64,000 nucleotides of DNA, taken from positions 1 through 64,000 of the forward strand of contig NZ_JAOQJL010000015.1 in assembly GCF_025566965.1 (NCBI RefSeq). The letters are read 5' to 3'. Every line of letters begins with the position of its first letter. Positions within the stretch are counted from its first letter, which is position 1. This document shows positions 9,775-18,186 of this stretch, in pieces. The translations under genes and the position numbers were made by a program. The notes below the pieces were generated by a model that did no database searches, was not told the origin of the DNA, and saw only the letters and a list, made by a program, of their open reading frames with translations. This DNA is from Blautia_A ammoniilytica (lineage in GTDB: Bacteria > Bacillota > Clostridia > Lachnospirales > Lachnospiraceae).

Positions 9775-10587
9775 ATGAATTACGATATTGAGTATGCTTA
9801 TGCTTGTCACAGGGGAAAGGTACGCAGCAATAATGAGGACAATTTCTGGTGCTGTGGGCACATGCTTCCTGAAATAAATGATGGATCCGGAGAAATATCC
9901 GAAGAAAGGTGTTCCAGCCGGACATTTCCTGTACTGGCTCTTTTTGATGGCATGGGTGGTGAAAGCTGCGGAGAAGTAGCAGCAAAGCTGGCAGCAGAAA
10001 GGCTGGGCAGTTACTATCAAAGGAACAGAGCAAAGCTGAAACATCGGGCAGAAGAGTTTGTACAGGAAGCATGCAGGGAAATGAACCGGGCTGTGTGCAG
10101 TTATGCTGCAAAGAACCGTATCAGTACGATGGGAACAACTTTGGCAATGGCTGTTTTTGCCGGACAGAAGCTGTATATGTGTAATGTAGGTGACAGCCGG
10201 ATCTATCAGGAAAGAAATGGAGCCTTTTTCAGGATGTCTACCGACCATGTTCAGGGGAACGGGCTTTTCGGAAAAGCTCCTCTTACTCAGTATCTTGGGA
10301 TTCCTGAGGACCATATGGTGATCCAGCCTTCTGTGGCAGAGATTGATTGTCAGCCGGATACCAGGATCATGCTGTGCTCGGACGGAATCTCGGATATGCT
10401 TACAGAAGTGGAGATCCAGGCAATCCTGAACAGGAAAAAGAATGCATCAGATACAGTCCATGATCTGATGAAGCTTGCACTTGAAAAGGGCGGCAGAGAT
10501 AATGCAACTGTGATTCTCTGTCAGGTTCATGAAAGAAAGGCAAAAGAACCCATAAGGGAAAGATTAAAGAAAGTATTGCAGCTGTAG
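9775..10587 (+). CDS. PP2C-family Ser/Thr protein phosphatase
   Basis: A 270-aa metal-dependent phosphatase of the PrpC/Stp1 type. Metal-binding acidic motifs are visible: NNEDNF near residue 20, LFDGMGG at 57-62, STMGTTLAMAVF near 120, CNVGDSRIY near 137, CSDGISDML near 200 and GGRDNATV near 240. It should reverse phosphorylation by the neighbouring kinase. A modest GAAGGA ribosome site precedes the ATG, and the palindrome at 9735-9761 sits just upstream. The gene probably belongs to the kinase operon, since no promoter is evident in the 55-bp gap. Confidence 0.93.
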   Translation: MNYDIEYAYACHRGKVRSNNEDNFWCCGHMLPEINDGSGEISEERCSSRTFPVLALFDGMGGESCGEVAAKLAAERLGSYYQRNRAKLKHRAEEFVQEACREMNRAVCSYAAKNRISTMGTTLAMAVFAGQKLYMCNVGDSRIYQERNGAFFRMSTDHVQGNGLFGKAPLTQYLGIPEDHMVIQPSVAEIDCQPDTRIMLCSDGISDMLTEVEIQAILNRKKNASDTVHDLMKLALEKGGRDNATVILCQVHERKAKEPIRERLKKVLQL

Positions 10588-10628
10588 GGAAATGTCAGGG
10601 AGCATTTAAATAAAGAAGGTGTTTGATC

Positions 10629-11870
10629 ATGAATAATCGGATGAAGGATTTGGATTTTGAACAGACCGTTGTATTTGATACAGTTAAGGATTTTGAATTT
10701 ACAAGGAAGGCAGCCCAGAGGTTTCGTCAGGTGGTTGAATTGGATAGTTTTGAAGAAAAGGATACGGAGGTAATCTTTCATTATCTTTATAAAGAGATGG
10801 AATTGGTATCCTTTGGAGATCATCTGAAAAGATATATTTATGAGCGGGCAGGGCTGGAAGAGCCTTTTGCACAGGTTCCACAGGAGGTTTACAGGGAGAT
10901 TGCATTAGAATCATTTAAAGAAACCTGTACACCTAAGTCAATGAACCCCACATCAACAAAGCTGCCGGCTCTTATAAATAACTGGCTGACACAGGCATCT
11001 GTGAAACGTGATACTGTATTCCTTTTAGGATTCGGTCTGCGGATGAGTGCAGGAGATGTATCGGATTTCCTTACCCGTGTGCTGCGGGAGCAGGATTTTG
11101 ATTTTTCAAATCCGGAAGAGGTGATCTACTGGTATTGCTATACTCATCATTACCTGTATGCAAAGGCACAGGAATATAAAGAAAAATACAAAGAACTGGT
11201 GCCGGCTGCAATACAAAATGAGACAGCTGCTTGTGGGGGAGGCCTGATGATTGATACAGAGGAAAAACTGATGGAATATCTGGCCGGACTGAAAGCTGGC
11301 TGGGTAGACCCCAGATCTGAGAAGAGCCAGGCATTTCAGGAATTTATGAGGCTCCTGGAACAGGCAAAGCAGGTCATTGCTGATCTGTATCAGAAGGATG
11401 AAGATGAAAAAGGCAGGCACAGAAGATGGACAGCAGAGAATATTACACCTTCAGATCTGGAAAAGGTGATTTGTAATGGGATTCCTATCAACAAAATGGG
11501 GAATCTGAAAAAAATGTCTGCTTCCATTTTGGCAAAGCATTTCAGCCAAAAGCGTTTCAGCAGGCAGAGGATCACAAACATCCTGAATCACAAATTTCCG
11601 GTAGAAAGATTTGATCTTCTAACTTTGGAGTTTTTCATAATTTCTCAGAAAATGCAAGATGAAGATCCTTATAAGCGCTATCATCATTTTATTGAAGAAG
11701 GTCAGAAGCTTCTGGAAAAATGCGGTATGAGTGATATATACATAGTCAATCCTTATGAATGTTTTCTTTTGATGTGTATGCTGACAGACTGTCCTCTGGC
11801 AGTGTTCTCTGAGATATGGGAGAAATCCTACGAGGGGACAGAGGAGAATAGTATGGGGGCATTATCGTGA
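10629..11870 (+). CDS. conserved protein of unknown function next to the kinase/phosphatase
   Basis: A 413-aa protein whose family I do not recognise. It has no signal peptide, transmembrane segment or obvious enzyme motif. The sequence is charged and rich in Phe, Tyr and Leu. An N-terminal stretch of acidic residues surrounds a TVVFDT motif containing Thr residues. A CGGG turn lies near residue 200 and a Lys/Arg-rich segment near 255-320. The ATG at 10629 has AAGAAGGTG upstream; a TTG two codons earlier is possible. It lies 41 nt after the PP2C gene on the same strand and probably completes a three-gene operon. A role as kinase partner or substrate is inference from position only. Confidence 0.8.
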   Translation: MNNRMKDLDFEQTVVFDTVKDFEFTRKAAQRFRQVVELDSFEEKDTEVIFHYLYKEMELVSFGDHLKRYIYERAGLEEPFAQVPQEVYREIALESFKETCTPKSMNPTSTKLPALINNWLTQASVKRDTVFLLGFGLRMSAGDVSDFLTRVLREQDFDFSNPEEVIYWYCYTHHYLYAKAQEYKEKYKELVPAAIQNETAACGGGLMIDTEEKLMEYLAGLKAGWVDPRSEKSQAFQEFMRLLEQAKQVIADLYQKDEDEKGRHRRWTAENITPSDLEKVICNGIPINKMGNLKKMSASILAKHFSQKRFSRQRITNILNHKFPVERFDLLTLEFFIISQKMQDEDPYKRYHHFIEEGQKLLEKCGMSDIYIVNPYECFLLMCMLTDCPLAVFSEIWEKSYEGTEENSMGALS

Positions 11871-11890
11871 AAATAAAAAGGTTGAAAATA

Positions 11891-11949
11891 AAAACAAGAA
11901 AACATGTGAGGTGCCTGTAAAAAACAAGAAAAAACATGTAAAATGCCTT
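11891..11949. repeat. two 30-bp A-rich tandem repeats before the str promoter
   Basis: Units starting at 11891 and 11921 share AAAACAAGAAAA..ACATGT and a closing TGCCT. A-tracts recur about once per helical turn. The array ends where the -35 box at 11948 begins, so it could act as a curved or UP-like upstream element. Confidence 0.5.
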
Positions 11950-11976
11950 GACAGTCTAATCTTTACAGGATATAAT
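11948..11976 (+). promoter_or_regulatory. str operon (rpsL) promoter
   Basis: TTGACA at 11948-11953, a 17-bp spacer and TATAAT at 11971-11976 are a perfect consensus promoter. The predicted start near 11983 leaves a leader of about 100 nt before rpsL. Confidence 0.9.
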
Positions 11977-12082
11977 CAAAAAGCGTGCGAAATAAAGCAT
12001 ATTTTTTTTGCATGTCAAAAGATAATAGCAACCGCAAGGCCCCATGTTAAGCATGGAGAAATAAATCGGGAGGTGAAATGGA

Positions 12083-12502
12083 ATGCCAACATTCAACCAG
12101 TTAGTAAGAAAAGGTCGTCAGACCACTGTAAAGAAATCTACAGCACCGGCTCTGCAGAAGACATTCAACTCTTTAAGAAAGAAAGCAGTTGAGCAGTCTG
12201 CACCGCAGAAACGTGGCGTTTGTACAGCTGTTAAGACAGCTACTCCTAAGAAGCCTAACTCAGCTCTTAGAAAGATCGCCAGAGTTCGTCTTTCCAACGG
12301 TATCGAAGTAACAAGCTATATTCCAGGAGAGGGACATAACCTTCAGGAGCATAGTGTTGTACTGATCCGTGGTGGAAGGGTTAAGGACTTACCTGGTACC
12401 AGATACCACATCATCAGAGGTACACTGGATACAGCAGGTGTCGCTAACAGAAAACAGGCTCGTTCCAAATACGGAGCTAAGAGACCTAAGGTTAAAAAAT
12501 AA
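12083..12502 (+). CDS. rpsL: 30S ribosomal protein S12
   Basis: The 139-aa S12 protein lines the decoding centre and is the streptomycin-resistance locus. The sequence PTFNQLVRKGRQ at the N terminus, TPKKPNSALRK near residue 42 and GGRVKDLPGTRYH near residue 90 are diagnostic. The lysines associated with streptomycin sensitivity are present. GGGAGGTG at 12068 is the ribosome site. It is the first gene of the str operon; the 157-nt gap to rpsG shows no clear regulatory element. Confidence 0.99.
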   Translation: MPTFNQLVRKGRQTTVKKSTAPALQKTFNSLRKKAVEQSAPQKRGVCTAVKTATPKKPNSALRKIARVRLSNGIEVTSYIPGEGHNLQEHSVVLIRGGRVKDLPGTRYHIIRGTLDTAGVANRKQARSKYGAKRPKVKK

Positions 12503-12659
12503 TTCATCCGTATAATTGCGGAAACTATAGATATTTGTACGGTATTCCATATACCCTGTCGGTTGCGGGTTAAATATAGGACCATTACCAGTGCGAACAT
12601 GCAATAGTTTACTGCGTGAGTACCGATGAGATAATCTATTGATTAAGGAGGGAAGTAAC

Positions 12660-13130
12660 GTGCCACGTAAAGGACATACTCAGAAAAGAGACGTTCTGGC
12701 TGATCCGGTATACAATAACAAAGTGGTAACAAAGCTTATCAATAACATTATGTTAGATGGTAAGAAAGGTGTTGCTCAGAAGATCGTATACGGTGCATTC
12801 ACCAGAATCGAAGAAAAAGCTGGCAAACCAGCAATTGAAGTATTTGAGGAGGCTATGAACAATATCATGCCCCTTCTGGAAGTAAAAGCAAGACGTATCG
12901 GTGGTGCTACTTATCAGGTGCCGATCGAGGTAAGAGCTGACAGACGTCAGGCTCTGGCTCTTCGCTGGCTGACCACATATTCCCGCAAGAGAGGCGAGAA
13001 GACAATGGAGGAAAGACTGGCTAACGAGCTTTTAGATGCAATGAACAACACAGGCGCATCTGTTAAGAAGAAAGAAGACATGCACAAGATGGCTGAGGCA
13101 AATAAAGCATTTGCTCACTATCGCTTCTAA
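12660..13130 (+). CDS. rpsG: 30S ribosomal protein S7
   Basis: The 156-aa S7 protein nucleates the 30S head and contacts the E site. The GTG at 12660 is chosen because it has AAGGAGGG eight nt upstream and gives the conserved start PRKGHTQKRDV; an earlier in-frame ATG at 12639 would add seven residues not found in the family and has no ribosome site. The length matches the family exactly. It is followed 17 nt later by fusA in the str operon. Confidence 0.98.
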   Translation: MPRKGHTQKRDVLADPVYNNKVVTKLINNIMLDGKKGVAQKIVYGAFTRIEEKAGKPAIEVFEEAMNNIMPLLEVKARRIGGATYQVPIEVRADRRQALALRWLTTYSRKRGEKTMEERLANELLDAMNNTGASVKKKEDMHKMAEANKAFAHYRF

Positions 13131-13147
13131 TCGAGGAGGAAAATCCA

Positions 13148-15271
13148 TTGGCTGGAAAAGAAGGTAGAGAATATCCGCTTGAGAGAACCAGAAACATTGG
13201 TATCATGGCTCATATCGATGCGGGTAAAACAACCCTGACTGAACGTATTCTTTATTATACAGGTGTCAACTACAAGATCGGTGATACTCATGAAGGTACT
13301 GCTACCATGGACTGGATGGAGCAGGAACAGGAAAGAGGTATCACGATCACATCAGCTGCAACAACATGTCACTGGACACTTGAGGAGAACTGCAAGCCGA
13401 AGCCAGGAGCACTTGAGCATCGTATCAACATCATTGATACACCTGGTCACGTAGACTTCACAGTAGAGGTTGAGCGTTCCCTGCGTGTACTTGATGGTGC
13501 CGTTGGTGTATTCTGTGCGAAGGGCGGTGTTGAGCCACAGTCCGAGAACGTATGGCGTCAGGCTGACACTTATAATGTACCGCGTATGGCATTCATCAAT
13601 AAGATGGATATCCTGGGTGCAAATTTCTATGGCGCAGTAGAGCAGATCAAGACCCGTCTTGGTAAAAACGCTATCTGCCTGCAGCTGCCAATCGGAAAAG
13701 AAGATGATTTCAAGGGAATCATTGACTTATTCGAGATGAAAGCTTACATCTACAATGATGAGAAGGGTGACGATATTTCTATCGTTGATATCCCGGACGA
13801 CATGAAAGAAGATGCTGAGCTTTATCATACAGAACTGATCGAGAAGATCTGTGAGCTGGATGACGAATTAATGATGGAATATCTGGAAGGTGAGGAGCCG
13901 ACTGTTGATAGACTGAAAGCTGTTCTGAGAAAAGCTACCTGTGAATGTACAGCTGTTCCGGTATGCTGTGGTTCCGCTTACAGAAACAAAGGTGTTCAGA
14001 AGCTTCTGGACGCTATCCTGGAGTATATGCCTGCTCCAACAGATATCCCGCCAATCGATGGTGTTGATATGGATGGAAACCCGACAGTAAGACATTCTTC
14101 TGATGAAGAGCCGTTCTCTGCTCTGGCTTTCAAGATCATGACAGACCCATTCGTTGGAAAACTTGCATACTTCCGTGTATATTCAGGAACAATGAATTCC
14201 GGATCTTATGTATACAACTCAACAAAAGGCAAAAAAGAGCGTGTTGGACGTATCCTTCAGATGCATGCCAACAAGCGTATGGAGCTGGACAAGGTTTACT
14301 CCGGTGATATCGCTGCAGCGATCGGATTCAAATTCACCACAACCGGTGATACAATCTGTGACGAGCAGCATCCTGTAATCCTTGAATCCATGGAATTCCC
14401 GGAGCCGGTTATCGAGCTGGCTATCGAGCCTAAGACAAAAGCAGGCCAGGGTAAACTTGGTGAGGCTCTTGCAAAGCTTGCTGAAGAGGATCCTACATTC
14501 CGTGCTCATACAAACCAGGAAACTGGACAGACAATCATTGCTGGTATGGGTGAGCTTCATCTGGAGATCATCGTTGACCGTCTGCTTCGTGAGTTCCACG
14601 TAGAAGCAAACGTAGGTGCTCCGCAGGTTGCTTACAAAGAGACAATCACCAAGGCAGTTGATGTAGACAGCAAGTATGCAAAGCAGTCTGGTGGTCGTGG
14701 ACAGTATGGTCACTGTAAAGTTAAATTCGAGCCTATGGATGCCAACGGAGAAGAACTGTACAAGTTCGAGTCCACAGTTGTTGGTGGTGCTATTCCGAAG
14801 GAATACATTCCTGCAGTTGGCGAAGGTATCGAAGATGCTATGAAGGCTGGTATCCTTGGTGGATATCCGGTAGTCGGCGTTCATGCAAACGTATATGACG
14901 GTTCTTACCATGAAGTCGATTCTTCTGAGATGGCATTCCACATTGCCGGATCTCTTGCATTCAAAGATGCAATGCATAAGGCTGCACCGATCCTTCTTGA
15001 GCCTATCATGAAGGTAGAGGTAACAACACCTGAGGATTACATGGGTGATGTTATCGGTGATATCAACTCCCGTCGTGGACGTATCGAGGGTATGGAAGAT
15101 ATCGGCGGTGGCAAGATGATCCGTGGATATGTTCCGCTGTCTGAGATGTTCGGATATGCAACAGACCTGCGTTCAAGAACTCAGGGACGTGGTAACTACT
15201 CCATGTTCTTTGAGAAATACGAGCCGGTTCCAAAGAGCGTACAGGAAAAGATCCTTGCTCAGAAAGACTGA
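13148..15271 (+). CDS. fusA: elongation factor G
   Basis: EF-G (707 aa) is the GTPase that drives ribosomal translocation. The P loop is AHIDAGKT at residues 21-28, with DTPGHVDF and NKMD as the further G motifs. Domains II-V follow, including RGRIEGMEDIGGG near the C terminus. The start codon is an uncommon TTG at 13148, supported by GAGGAGG seven nt upstream and by the conserved REYPLERTRNIGIM start. It lies 17 nt downstream of rpsG. EF-G is a known target of PrkC-type kinases in Bacillus, which is relevant to the kinase gene 5 kb upstream. Confidence 0.99.
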   Translation: MAGKEGREYPLERTRNIGIMAHIDAGKTTLTERILYYTGVNYKIGDTHEGTATMDWMEQEQERGITITSAATTCHWTLEENCKPKPGALEHRINIIDTPGHVDFTVEVERSLRVLDGAVGVFCAKGGVEPQSENVWRQADTYNVPRMAFINKMDILGANFYGAVEQIKTRLGKNAICLQLPIGKEDDFKGIIDLFEMKAYIYNDEKGDDISIVDIPDDMKEDAELYHTELIEKICELDDELMMEYLEGEEPTVDRLKAVLRKATCECTAVPVCCGSAYRNKGVQKLLDAILEYMPAPTDIPPIDGVDMDGNPTVRHSSDEEPFSALAFKIMTDPFVGKLAYFRVYSGTMNSGSYVYNSTKGKKERVGRILQMHANKRMELDKVYSGDIAAAIGFKFTTTGDTICDEQHPVILESMEFPEPVIELAIEPKTKAGQGKLGEALAKLAEEDPTFRAHTNQETGQTIIAGMGELHLEIIVDRLLREFHVEANVGAPQVAYKETITKAVDVDSKYAKQSGGRGQYGHCKVKFEPMDANGEELYKFESTVVGGAIPKEYIPAVGEGIEDAMKAGILGGYPVVGVHANVYDGSYHEVDSSEMAFHIAGSLAFKDAMHKAAPILLEPIMKVEVTTPEDYMGDVIGDINSRRGRIEGMEDIGGGKMIRGYVPLSEMFGYATDLRSRTQGRGNYSMFFEKYEPVPKSVQEKILAQKD

Positions 15272-15281
15272 CTCAGGACTG

Positions 15282-15299
15282 GTTACTGTAAACAGTAAC
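15282..15299. repeat. perfect inverted repeat between fusA and tuf
   Basis: GTTACTG (15282-15288) and CAGTAAC (15293-15299) flank TAAA. It lies 11 nt after the fusA stop. It has no T run after it, so it is either an mRNA-end hairpin or a protein site rather than a terminator. Confidence 0.5.
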
Positions 15300-15324
15300 T
15301 TGTATTTGATAAAATAAATAATGC

Positions 15325-15366
15325 TTGCAAATATCCTTGATTTGCAATATAATCAAGGATAGCAAG
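15325..15366 (+). promoter_or_regulatory. tuf promoter with overlapping inverted repeat
   Basis: TTGCAA at 15325-15330, a 17-bp spacer and TATAAT at 15348-15353 form a strong promoter 75 nt upstream of tuf. A perfect 10-bp inverted repeat (ATCCTTGATT 15333-15342, AATCAAGGAT 15351-15360) straddles the -10 box. A second outer pair (CTTGC 15324-15328, GCAAG 15362-15366) brackets it. Confidence 0.8.
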
Positions 15367-15427
15367 TTTAAAATCGAAATTGGAGCTCTGTATAGAAAGA
15401 GCCAATATTCAAGGAGGACGTTTTAAA

Positions 15428-16621
15428 ATGGCAAAAGCTAAGTTTGAGAGAACAAAACCGCATTGTAACATTGGTACTATTGGACACGTTGACCATGGTA
15501 AAACAACTTTAACAGCAGCTATCACAAAAGTTCTTGCTGAAAGAGTTCCAGGAAACGTAGTAGAGAACTTCGAAGATATCGATAAAGCTCCAGAGGAAAG
15601 AGAGCGTGGTATCACAATTTCTACAGCACACGTTGAGTATCAGACAGAGAAGAGACATTATGCACACGTTGACTGCCCAGGACATGCTGACTACGTTAAG
15701 AACATGATCACTGGTGCAGCTCAGATGGATGGTGCTATCCTTGTTGTAGCAGCTACCGATGGTGTTATGGCTCAGACTAAAGAGCACGTTCTTCTTGCTC
15801 GTCAGGTTGGTGTTCCTTACATCGTTGTATTCATGAACAAATGTGATATGGTTGACGATGAAGAGCTTCTTGAGCTGGTTGAGATGGAGATTCGTGAGCT
15901 TCTTTCCGAGTATGACTTCCCAGGAGATGACATCCCGGTTATCAGAGGATCTGCTCTTAAAGCACTTGAGGATCCGAGCAGCGAGTGGGGCGATAAGATC
16001 ATGGAGCTTATGGATGCTGTTGACAGCTACATTCCAGATCCACAGCGTGACACAGATAAGCCATTCGTTATGCCTGTAGAGGACGTATTCTCTATCACAG
16101 GACGTGGTACAGTTGCTACTGGTAGAGTAGAGGCTGGTGTTCTTCACGTATCTGAGGAAGTTGAGATCGTTGGTATTAAAGAAGAGACACGTAAAGTTGT
16201 TGTAACTGGTATCGAGATGTTCCGTAAATTACTGGATGAGGCTCAGGCTGGTGATAACATCGGTGCACTTCTTCGTGGTGTTCAGAGAAACGAGATCGAG
16301 CGTGGACAGGTTCTTGCTAAACCAGGAACAATTACATGCCATACAAAATTCACAGCTCAGGTTTACGTTCTGACAAAAGACGAGGGTGGCCGTCATACAC
16401 CATTCTTCAACAACTATCGTCCACAGTTCTACTTCAGAACAACAGACGTTACAGGCGTTATCAACCTTCCAGAAGGAACAGAGATGTGCATGCCTGGAGA
16501 TAACATCGAGATGACTATCGAGCTGATCCACCCAATCGCTATGAGCCAGGGTCTTACTTTCGCTATCCGTGAAGGTGGACGTACTGTAGGATCAGGACGT
16601 GTTGCTACAGTTATCGAGTAA
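15428..16621 (+). CDS. tuf: elongation factor Tu
   Basis: EF-Tu (397 aa) delivers aminoacyl-tRNA to the ribosome. The G1 motif GHVDHGKT is at residues 19-26, followed by the switch I region, DCPGHADY and NKCDM. The three-domain length is standard. The start is at 15428 with AGGAGG at 15412. It has its own promoter downstream of fusA. The last 55 bp of the gene, with its stop codon, are repeated at 20909-20963, which marks the 3' end as the insertion site of a mobile element. Confidence 0.99.
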   Translation: MAKAKFERTKPHCNIGTIGHVDHGKTTLTAAITKVLAERVPGNVVENFEDIDKAPEERERGITISTAHVEYQTEKRHYAHVDCPGHADYVKNMITGAAQMDGAILVVAATDGVMAQTKEHVLLARQVGVPYIVVFMNKCDMVDDEELLELVEMEIRELLSEYDFPGDDIPVIRGSALKALEDPSSEWGDKIMELMDAVDSYIPDPQRDTDKPFVMPVEDVFSITGRGTVATGRVEAGVLHVSEEVEIVGIKEETRKVVVTGIEMFRKLLDEAQAGDNIGALLRGVQRNEIERGQVLAKPGTITCHTKFTAQVYVLTKDEGGRHTPFFNNYRPQFYFRTTDVTGVINLPEGTEMCMPGDNIEMTIELIHPIAMSQGLTFAIREGGRTVGSGRVATVIE

Positions 16622-16622
16622 T
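16568..16622 (+). repeat. tuf 3'-end direct repeat, left copy (candidate attL)
   Basis: The last 16 codons and stop of tuf. It matches 20909-20963 at 54 of 55 positions, the one change being the last base of the final Glu codon (GAG versus GAA). Direct repeats of a gene's 3' end flanking a recombinase are the usual mark of an integrative element. Confidence 0.75.
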
Positions 16623-16779
16623 ATTCGACAAGCAATGAGCAGTGCAAATTCGTAGAGTAATGGTCGGTGGGAGCTTGCTCACACAAGGACATTAATTGTA
16701 GAATTTATAGGGCGAACGCCCGAACGAGATGTAGCGAAGCGAAATCGAGGTCAGCACTGCGGTCTATATAAAATATATT
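16622..16779. repeat. structured insertion between the tuf stop and its terminator
   Basis: About 125 bp present here but absent from the second tuf-tail copy. It contains an outer pair GCAGTGC (about 16640) and GCACTGC (about 16754). Inside are hairpins GAGC-TT-GCTC (16675-16685) and GGGCG-AA-CGCCC (16710-16722). It has no ORF. It looks like a small palindromic repeat element transcribed in the tuf 3' untranslated region. Confidence 0.5.
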
Positions 16780-16814
16780 GAGTACCGTAAGGTACATGTG
16801 TCCAAACGTAAGAG

Positions 16815-16845
16815 ACCCCGGAACCGCAAGGTTTCCGGGGTTTTT
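16815..16845 (+). terminator. tuf terminator
   Basis: ACCCCGGAA-CC / GG-TTTCCGGGGT (16815-16841) with a GCAA loop and one bulge, followed by TTTTT. The 64 bp from 16780, including the hairpin, recur with a few changes at 20992-21055. Confidence 0.9.
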
Positions 16846-16976
16846 CTGTTGCGTGGAAAAGTTAAATAAATTGGAAAAGAATAACGAATGATATAGAAAA
16901 GCGGTTGCCGGGAGAGTATCCTGACAACCGTTTGTGATAACAGAATGATAACAAAATTTGAAATATTAATAGATTA

Positions 16977-17135
16977 TTACCAAACAGCTTCACCTTCACG
17001 CAAAATATTTCCTGAGTTAAAGCCTTCAGTAATTTTTCTAATTGCATGATCTGCAAAAAAAGTTGTGGTAAATTCAGTCGTTGCTGAGGGCCATTCATCC
17101 TCCGATAGGGGAGGTTGCCCTTCTTCTTTTCTCAT
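16977..17135 (-). CDS. small unidentified ORF, possible gene remnant
   Basis: A 52-residue reading frame beginning MRKEEGQPPLSEDEWP and ending NSGNILREGEAVW. The composition looks protein-like rather than random, but I do not recognise the family and there is no clear ribosome site. Upstream on the minus strand it runs into the antisense of the broken recombinase, so it is probably the C-terminal end of a truncated gene. A weak hairpin follows its stop (CGGTTG/CAACCG, 16900-16932). Confidence 0.35.
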   Translation of the reverse strand: MRKEEGQPPLSEDEWPSATTEFTTTFFADHAIRKITEGFNSGNILREGEAVW

Positions 17136-17154
17136 TTCATTAACAGAGTCTCTC

Positions 17155-17591
17155 ATATCTGAAATCCTGTTCTGGATCGGTATAAGGGAAGGGAAACTTC
17201 TTGCGCTGAGCCTTTCAGATTTCGATATGAGCGGTAACAGGTTGCATATTAGCAAGACCTATAACCGGATTCAGAAACGAGATGTGATTGATACTCCCAA
17301 AAAGGAAAATTCAGTCCGCACCACTGACATCCCTAATTTTCTGAAAGAAGAAATACAGGAATATATGAAGAAACGTTATGGATTTCCGGACAACCAGAGA
17401 TTACCAAATGTTTGGATTTTATAAGGCACAGTCATGTTGCCTATCTGATTTATCAGGGAGTGGAGCCTTTGACCATTAAAGAAAGACTTGGTCACAAAGA
17501 CATTCAGATGACACTGAACACTTATGGTCACTTGTATCTTGTTAGAAGTAGCGTTTACGAAAAAGGATTAAAGAAAATGGCTAGAGCATGA
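17155..17591 (+). pseudogene. tyrosine recombinase (integrase), broken
   Basis: The catalytic half of a phage/ICE-type tyrosine recombinase, without its N-terminal arm-binding and core-binding domains. The first part reads EILFWIGIREGKLLALSLSD, holding the box I arginine, up to a stop at 17424. The frame then shifts, and DFIRHSHVAYLIYQG, the LGH histidine and TLNTYGHLY with the nucleophilic tyrosine follow, ending at 17591. The middle segment between the two parts is deleted. This is the recombinase expected next to the left end of an element inserted at tuf. It should be inactive. Confidence 0.8.
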
Positions 17592-17620
17592 CGTAATGCT
17601 GTAGAAGGAAGAATGTCGGA

Positions 17621-17690
17621 AAGCCGTGTGAGGGAGAACCTCATGCACGGTTTAATGAGGGGCGGATGAAAATTCATCCGCCTACTCTAC
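17621..17690 (+). ncRNA. group II intron 3' fragment (domains V and VI)
   Basis: 17621-17653 folds as a domain V hairpin: AAGCCGTG with the catalytic AGC, inner stem TGAGG/CCTCA closing a GAGAA loop, and GCACGGTTT on the return. Domain VI follows (GGGCGGATG/CATCCGCC) and ends CCTACTCTAC at 17690, a typical intron 3' end. There is no reverse transcriptase gene or 5' half, so it is a non-functional remnant left beside the broken integrase. Confidence 0.7.
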
Positions 17691-17786
17691 ATTGGAATAG
17701 TATTTTAAAATGAACTATGGTAGAATAAAGCAAAGACAAATCGAGAACTTTTGGATAAAATTTTGAAAATTATCGAGGAAGTTACT

Positions 17787-18131
17787 ATGAAAAAATGTAG
17801 ATATTGTGGCAAAGAATTAGATAGTAATTTGGAATTTTGTAGCAGTGAGTGCGAAAACAGCTATAGAAAGATAATTGAAAAAGATAGATATAAAATTAAG
17901 TATTTCATTTCGGGCATTATTTTAGGGTTTTTAGCTATGTTTTATGGTGTTGTGTCAAGTCGCAATTGCATGATTGGAAGTGGAATTATAGTAATGGGAG
18001 TCACTGTTGTTGTGCTTCCATTTACTACTCCAGAAACAACTGCTTTATTTGGAAATAAAAAGGCGAGATTTATCGGAAGAATATTAGGTATGATACTTAT
18101 AGCGGTTGGAATATGGGTAGGGTTTATTTGA
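17787..18131 (+). CDS. zinc-ribbon membrane protein
   Basis: A 114-aa protein. The N terminus has a zinc-ribbon pattern (CRYCGKEL then CSSEC, Cys at about 4, 7, 20 and 24). Two or three hydrophobic helices follow (about residues 40-55, 65-85 and 95-113). The ATG at 17787 has GAGGAAG upstream. It is the first of a set of AT-rich small membrane-protein genes inside the tuf element. The function is unknown; zinc-ribbon membrane proteins of this size are common cargo in Lachnospiraceae. Confidence 0.75.
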   Translation: MKKCRYCGKELDSNLEFCSSECENSYRKIIEKDRYKIKYFISGIILGFLAMFYGVVSSRNCMIGSGIIVMGVTVVVLPFTTPETTALFGNKKARFIGRILGMILIAVGIWVGFI

Positions 18132-18186
18132 TGACAACTTCAGTCTTTAGAGCAAATTAATCAGAAGTTGAGAGGAGATCTCTATA

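Noticed and set aside
9388..10314. 308-codon minus-strand frame across the kinase and phosphatase genes
   Set aside because: It crosses two genes with clear motifs on the other strand, has no start signal, and the translation is Cys/His/Ser-rich without a domain.
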